From: an uncultured Clostridia bacterium
GTDB lineage: Bacteria; Bacillota; Clostridia; Oscillospirales; Ruminococcaceae
Direction: 5' to 3'
Assembly: GCA_937893735.1 (NCBI GenBank)
Contig: CALBGD010000489.1
Coordinates: 1-8,340, forward strand
Length of the DNA: 8,340 nucleotides
Below, in pieces: positions 5,092-8,340 of this stretch (positions are counted from its first letter, which is position 1; every line of letters starts with the position of its first letter). The notes under the pieces are model-generated. The model did not search any database. It was not told where the DNA came from and worked only from the letters and a program-made list of their open reading frames with translations. The translations under genes were made by a program, and so were the position numbers.

Positions 5092-5541
5092 ATGTCGGAA
5101 GTAATAATGGATCCCGCGCAGGTAATGGAGGAATACAACTCGCTCTGGAAAGAGCAGAATGAGATATACAGCGCCGCTGCGAAAAGATTCGGGCTTTCGG
5201 ACAGCGCAATGTGGATACTGTACTTTATACGGCTGAGCGGAGGGAGCTGCTCACAGCGATATATATGCAGCGCCATGCTCCAGCCGAAGCAGACCACGAA
5301 CTCCGCAATAAAACAGCTCGAAAGCCGGGGTTTCGTTGAACTCACCTGCGAAAATGACCGCCGGTGCCGCCTGGTGAAGCTCACACCCGATGGAGAAAAG
5401 CTAGCGCAGCAGTCCTCAGACCATGTGATAACGGCAGAGCGCCTTGCAATGGGCGACCTCACATCTGCCGAGCAGCGGCAGTTCATTGAACTGCTCAGAA
5501 AATACAACAATAATTTGAAGGAGAGATTAAACATTAAATGA
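5092..5541 (+). CDS. MarR-family transcriptional regulator
   Basis: This 149-residue cytoplasmic protein has the usual MarR length and winged-helix layout: N-terminal dimerisation helix (about 8-33), helix-turn-helix (about 52-80, SQRYICSAMLQPKQTTNSAIKQL as the core), a wing with Asp-Arg (DRRCRLVKLT, 89-98), and C-terminal helices (about 101-147). MarR proteins repress efflux genes and let go when a drug or phenolic ligand binds. The start is ATG 5092, with GGAGG 5 nt upstream (5082-5086); an open frame runs further upstream but through the promoter. The stop overlaps the next start as ATGA (5538-5541), so the MATE pump is translationally coupled to it. The palindromes in its promoter suggest it represses its own operon. 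The ligand is unknown. Confidence 0.93.
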   Translation: MSEVIMDPAQVMEEYNSLWKEQNEIYSAAAKRFGLSDSAMWILYFIRLSGGSCSQRYICSAMLQPKQTTNSAIKQLESRGFVELTCENDRRCRLVKLTPDGEKLAQQSSDHVITAERLAMGDLTSAEQRQFIELLRKYNNNLKERLNIK

Positions 5542-6881
5542 AAACAAATGCTATACAATTATCAGACCATTTCACGCTTGGGCGGCTTTTCAGGTTCTGC
5601 CTGCCGTCCATCGGAATGATGGTGTTTACATCGATTTACGGCGTTGTGGACGGATTCTTCGTATCCAACTTTGTGGGAAAGACCGCGTTCGCTTCGATAA
5701 ACCTCGTTATGCCGTTCCTGATGATACTGGGCGGCGTGGGATTCATGATAGGCACCGGAGGAAGTGCCCTTGTTGCAAAGTTCCTCGGCGAAAAGAACCA
5801 GGAAACCGCTCGCCGCGTGTTCTCAATGATGATATATCTCACACTGATACTCGGAGTTACAGTTTCCGTTCTTGGATTCATCTTCGCGGATAAGGTCGCG
5901 GTGCTCCTCGGCGCTGAGGCGGACATGGTGGAAAGCTGCGTATCCTACGCCCGCACCTGCCTGATATTCAACACGATGTTCATGCTCCAGAATGTGTTCC
6001 AGAGCTTCCTTGTCACCGCTGAACGCCCGAAAATGGGACTTATCGTAATAGTAGCCGCCGGGCTCACTAACATGGCGCTGGACGCGCTGTTCATCGCTGG
6101 CTTCCAGTGGGGAGTAGTCGGCGCCGCCCTTGCGACCGGTCTCAGCCAGACAGTCGGAGGTCTGCTGCCGCTGCTGTTCTTCCTGAAAAAGGACAACGGG
6201 AGCTGCCTGCACATAGTTCGCACCAAGATGGAGATACGCCCGATTTTAAAGGCGTGCGCCAACGGCTCCTCGGAGCTGATGACGAACATCTCCTCCTCTG
6301 TCGTAAGTATGCTGTACAATATGCAGCTCATGAATCTCGCGGGTCAGGACGGAGTTTCCGCATACGGCGTGCTGATGTATGTGCAGTTCATTTTCGCGGC
6401 GGTATTCATCGGATACGCCATCGGAACTGCTCCGATAGTGGGCTATAATTACGGCGCGCAGAATCACGCGGAGCTCAACAATATGCTCAAAAAGAGCGTG
6501 CGCTCAACGCTCATCACCGGAGTTGTGATGGTGGGACTTGCACAGGCGCTTGCGGCTCCGCTGGCGCACATATTCGTGGGTTATGACCCTGAGCTTTTTG
6601 AGATGACCCTGCACGCATTCAGGCTGTTCTCGTTCGCGTTCATTTTCTCGGGATTCAATATCTGGTGCTCGTCTTTCTTCACCGCGCTGAACAACGGAGC
6701 CGTTTCCGCGGCTGTGTCGTTCCTGAGGACGCTGGTGTTCCAGCTTGTGGCGGTGCTTATCCTGCCGGCGGTATGGGGACTTAACGGAGTGTGGCTCTCG
6801 GTAGTTTTCGCGGAGGTCTGCGCGTTTGTTATCTCGGTCATCTTCCTGTTCGCAAAGAGGAAGAAGTACCAGTACTTCTGA
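5538..6881 (+). CDS. MATE-family multidrug efflux transporter
   Basis: This 447-residue inner-membrane protein belongs to the multi-antimicrobial extrusion family (COG0534), which exports cationic drugs using a Na+ or H+ gradient. Length and about 12 hydrophobic segments fit. Family-like landmarks are LCLP-type start FCLPSIGMMVFTSIYGVVDG (about 20-39), the GTGGSALVAKFLGEKN segment after helix 2, the mid-protein SSELMTNISSS opening the second half, and GTAPIVGYNYGAQNH in the second repeat. It resembles the MepA-like branch of Gram-positive MATE pumps. AAGGAG lies 14 nt before the ATG, rather far, but the 4-bp overlap with marR makes coupled initiation likely. A 162-bp palindromic element starts three bases after its stop, and the operon terminator lies beyond that. 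The exported compound cannot be told from sequence. Confidence 0.95.
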   Translation: MKTNAIQLSDHFTLGRLFRFCLPSIGMMVFTSIYGVVDGFFVSNFVGKTAFASINLVMPFLMILGGVGFMIGTGGSALVAKFLGEKNQETARRVFSMMIYLTLILGVTVSVLGFIFADKVAVLLGAEADMVESCVSYARTCLIFNTMFMLQNVFQSFLVTAERPKMGLIVIVAAGLTNMALDALFIAGFQWGVVGAALATGLSQTVGGLLPLLFFLKKDNGSCLHIVRTKMEIRPILKACANGSSELMTNISSSVVSMLYNMQLMNLAGQDGVSAYGVLMYVQFIFAAVFIGYAIGTAPIVGYNYGAQNHAELNNMLKKSVRSTLITGVVMVGLAQALAAPLAHIFVGYDPELFEMTLHAFRLFSFAFIFSGFNIWCSSFFTALNNGAVSAAVSFLRTLVFQLVAVLILPAVWGLNGVWLSVVFAEVCAFVISVIFLFAKRKKYQYF

Positions 6882-6884
6882 TAT

Positions 6885-7046
6885 GGTCACCTCTAAAAAC
6901 CGGGACACGAGCAGATTTCGTACATGACTTATATCAGATGCTAGGCGTCAAACCGCAGGAATACTTGATGTATTTCAAGGTTTGACAACGAAGCAGATGA
7001 TATAAGTCATAGAAATCTGCCGTGAAGGAGGTTTTTAGAGGTGACC
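6885..7046. mobile_element. 162-bp MITE-like palindromic element
   Basis: Perfect 17-bp terminal inverted repeats GGTCACCTCTAAAAACC (6885-6901) and its complement (7030-7046) enclose further paired blocks in nested order: GCAGATTTC (6911-6919) with 7012-7020, ATGACTTATATC (6924-6935) with 6999-7010, GTCAAACC (6947-6954) with 6979-6986, and AATAC (6960-6964) with GTATT (6970-6974) around a 5-nt loop. Almost the whole unit can fold into one long hairpin with small asymmetric bulges. It has no credible gene of its own. The structure is that of a miniature inverted-repeat transposable element. No clean target duplication is visible (ATAT at left, TTAT at right). In the MATE transcript it would form a long 3' hairpin ahead of the terminator. 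Confidence 0.75.
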
Positions 7047-7055
7047 TTATAATTA

Positions 7056-7085
7056 TCGGGGGCTTTTCAGAGCCCCCGAATTTTT
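7056..7085 (+). terminator. Terminator of the MarR-MATE operon
   Basis: TCGGGGGCT (7056-7064) and AGCCCCCGA (7071-7079) form a perfect 9-bp GC-rich stem with a 6-nt loop, followed by ATTTTTATT. It lies between two convergent genes, 5 bp from the lipoprotein stop, and may also stop minus-strand transcription, though the T-run on that side is poor. Confidence 0.88.
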
Positions 7086-7944
7086 ATTGATCCTCTGCAA
7101 ACTCCGCGACAGACGCCCGGACAACGGAACTGCCGTTGACAACTGCGGACATTGATATCCCTGTTAGTGTTACCTTTCCGTGCACGACGTCTGTAACGTC
7201 AGCGCCGCGGACAACTATCACCGGATATGTCCCCTCGGGAGGCGCGGTGACTCCGGTCTCGCCGGTGAACGTATAATCCATCACCGGAAGCTGTGGAGCC
7301 TCGTCCGGCGTGAACAGGAATTCGCCCTCCTGAGCGATGTCGTTGGTCTCGTGCACCGGCTCCAGCGCTCCGGTAAGTTCAACTGTTCCGTCGAAATCAG
7401 CCCACGCGCTGGAAAACCAGCTCTGCGCGGAATTTTTGCCGGGCTGTACTTCCCTTTCAGCGCTGAAAACACAGCCGCAGTCCATCAGCGTCAGACCGCA
7501 TATCTCCTCGCCGAGAGACACACGGCGGTACTGCCCGCCCGGCTCCGCAAGGTAGGTGAATCCGCTTACCTCTACCTGCTCCCAGTTGCCGGAATTTATT
7601 CCGTTAGCGATGTAGTCCTGCTCGTCGGAAGCGGTGACGCGGGTCATCTCCTCCGGCTTCACGATGTCGCCGCCGGGACCTGTCAGCACGAATCCGTCAG
7701 CAGAAGTTTCAGCGGTGCCCGCAGGAGCCTCCGCCGTAGGCTCAGCGGGTTTTTCCGGCTCCGCCGTATCAACGGTTGCGGGAGCCTTATCCGGCTCTGC
7801 GGTGGGCTGTGCCAGCTCCTCGCCGGAGGGCGCCGCCTCCTCGGTGGTGGGAACGGACGAAGCCGCGGAGCTGTCAGGCTTTGCATTACAGCCGCACGCC
7901 GCCAGCATTGTCATAAGTATCAGAATGGATAGTGTCTTTTTCAT
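7084..7944 (-). CDS. Putative lipoprotein of unknown function with Pro/Glu/Ala-rich linker
   Basis: I do not recognise the family. The 286-residue product starts MKKTLSILILMTMLAAC, a lipoprotein signal with lipobox MLAAC and Cys17 as lipid anchor. A low-complexity stretch rich in Ala, Pro, Glu, Thr and Ser (about 20-85, with repeated EP/AEP units) follows and probably spans the cell wall. The remaining 200 residues look like a compact, beta-rich extracellular domain with many Gly, Val and Thr and a Cys pair (CGLTLMDCGC, about 149-158). The C-terminus contains VIVVRGADVTDVVHGKVTLTG. The start ATG 7944 has AAGGAGG (7961-7955) 10 nt before it. It is monocistronic, with its own consensus promoter, and converges on the MATE operon with which it shows no functional link. 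Confidence 0.88.
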   Translation of the reverse strand: MKKTLSILILMTMLAACGCNAKPDSSAASSVPTTEEAAPSGEELAQPTAEPDKAPATVDTAEPEKPAEPTAEAPAGTAETSADGFVLTGPGGDIVKPEEMTRVTASDEQDYIANGINSGNWEQVEVSGFTYLAEPGGQYRRVSLGEEICGLTLMDCGCVFSAEREVQPGKNSAQSWFSSAWADFDGTVELTGALEPVHETNDIAQEGEFLFTPDEAPQLPVMDYTFTGETGVTAPPEGTYPVIVVRGADVTDVVHGKVTLTGISMSAVVNGSSVVRASVAEFAEDQ

Positions 7945-7979
7945 ATTTTTATTGCCTCCTTGGGTTATGCCCGTCTGTA

Positions 7980-8008
7980 ATTATACCCCGCTCTGCGGTT
8001 TCTGTCAA
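7980..8008 (-). promoter_or_regulatory. Promoter of the lipoprotein gene
   Basis: On the minus strand, TTGACA (8008-8003), a 17-bp spacer and TATAAT (7985-7980) give a full consensus SigA promoter, with a start near 7973 and a leader of about 29 nt. No palindrome overlaps it, so it may be constitutive and strong. Confidence 0.88.
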
Positions 8009-8100
8009 GGGACAAATTCCGGGCGTCAGTGATATTATGATACAGGAAATGGCCAGGCATCACGCTTTAGAATTGCGAAACAACGAATATCCGGTCGTTC

Positions 8101-8316
8101 AGATGGGAGCTTCTTTACTTTCTTGAATCTCAATACCCCAGCCTTATAGGGCTTGCCCGTGCGCTTGACGACGGGGAGCTGACCGCATATATCCACTACG
8201 TTTTAGTGAACCCGGAATACCACGGTCACGGCATCGCAAGCCGAATGATAGAGCTGATAAAGGAAAAATACCGCGATTGCCAGCAGGGCAGCATCAAAGA
8301 GCAGCTGTGGATTTAA
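8101..8316 (+). pseudogene. GNAT-family N-acetyltransferase, central fragment
   Basis: The plus-strand frame reads YPSLIGLARALDDGELTAYI and then HYVLVNPEYHGHGIASRMIE, ending LIKEKYRD. This is the beta-strand region and acetyl-CoA-binding motif A (pattern R/Q-x-x-G-x-G/A, here YHGHGIA) of a GNAT acetyltransferase. The N-terminus is missing: the frame is closed by TAG at 8068-8070 with no start codon before the homology. Just after motif A the sequence changes to CQQGSIKEQLWI and stops at TAA 8314-8316, so motif B and the C-terminus are also gone. It cannot be functional. A separate 29-codon frame from ATG 8037 to TGA 8126 (MIQEMARHHALELRNNEYPV) just upstream is of unknown origin and lacks a ribosome site. 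Confidence 0.7.
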
Positions 8317-8340
8317 ATCAAATAAAAATTCCTGTGCAGC

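Noticed and set aside
7180..7932. Plus-strand open frame of 250 codons opposite the lipoprotein
   Set aside because: It is antisense to a gene with promoter, ribosome site and lipobox; the product is Arg/Leu/Gly-rich shadow sequence.
1..8340. CRISPR array, toxin-antitoxin pair or defence system
   Set aside because: No regularly spaced repeats, nuclease or paired small genes are seen; the only repeats are the ones listed.

Overview
The window reads as chromosomal DNA of a mid-GC, low-GC-phylum (Firmicutes) anaerobe, most plausibly a Ruminococcus-like clostridium. This is inferred from strong SigA-type promoters, AGGAGG-type ribosome sites, Gram-positive lipoprotein signals, an AraR-type GntR/LacI hybrid regulator, and an integrase and GNAT remnant of clostridial flavour. 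No species can be named from sequence alone.

Region 1 (1-3059) is a sugar-uptake locus with a divergent regulator. On the minus strand lie a lipoprotein sugar-binding protein resembling the YtfQ galactofuranose-binding group (658-1674) and, downstream, the start of its sugar-type ABC ATPase (1-537, running off the window). A 9-bp inverted repeat sits in the gap between them. On the plus strand is an AraR-like repressor (2010-3059). The shared 335-bp intergenic region holds a promoter for each direction and several AATTTGTA-type half-sites resembling AraR operators, so the regulator probably controls both itself and the transporter.

Region 2 (about 3084-4420) is a genomic scar. The left end and frameshifted orfA start of an IS3-type element run into a fragment of a MocR-type aminotransferase-like regulator, then the C-terminal half of an XRE phage/ICE-type repressor, then a tyrosine recombinase with a full catalytic domain but no N-terminus. 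The integrase points at the 3' end of ssrA (tmRNA, minus strand, 4469-4819), a classic integration target. A perfect 12-bp tandem repeat lies between them.

Region 3 (5029-7085) is a drug-efflux operon: a MarR regulator overlapping a MATE transporter by 4 bp, driven by a perfect consensus promoter with a palindrome filling most of the -35/-10 spacer. Three bases after the MATE stop is a 162-bp nearly self-complementary MITE-like element, followed by the operon's terminator.

Region 4 (7084-8340) holds a minus-strand lipoprotein of unknown function with a Pro/Glu/Ala-rich linker and a consensus promoter. Behind it is a broken GNAT acetyltransferase. I found no CRISPR array, tRNA, rRNA, or clearly new multi-gene system. 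The most unusual items are the palindromic element and the multi-fragment mosaic.
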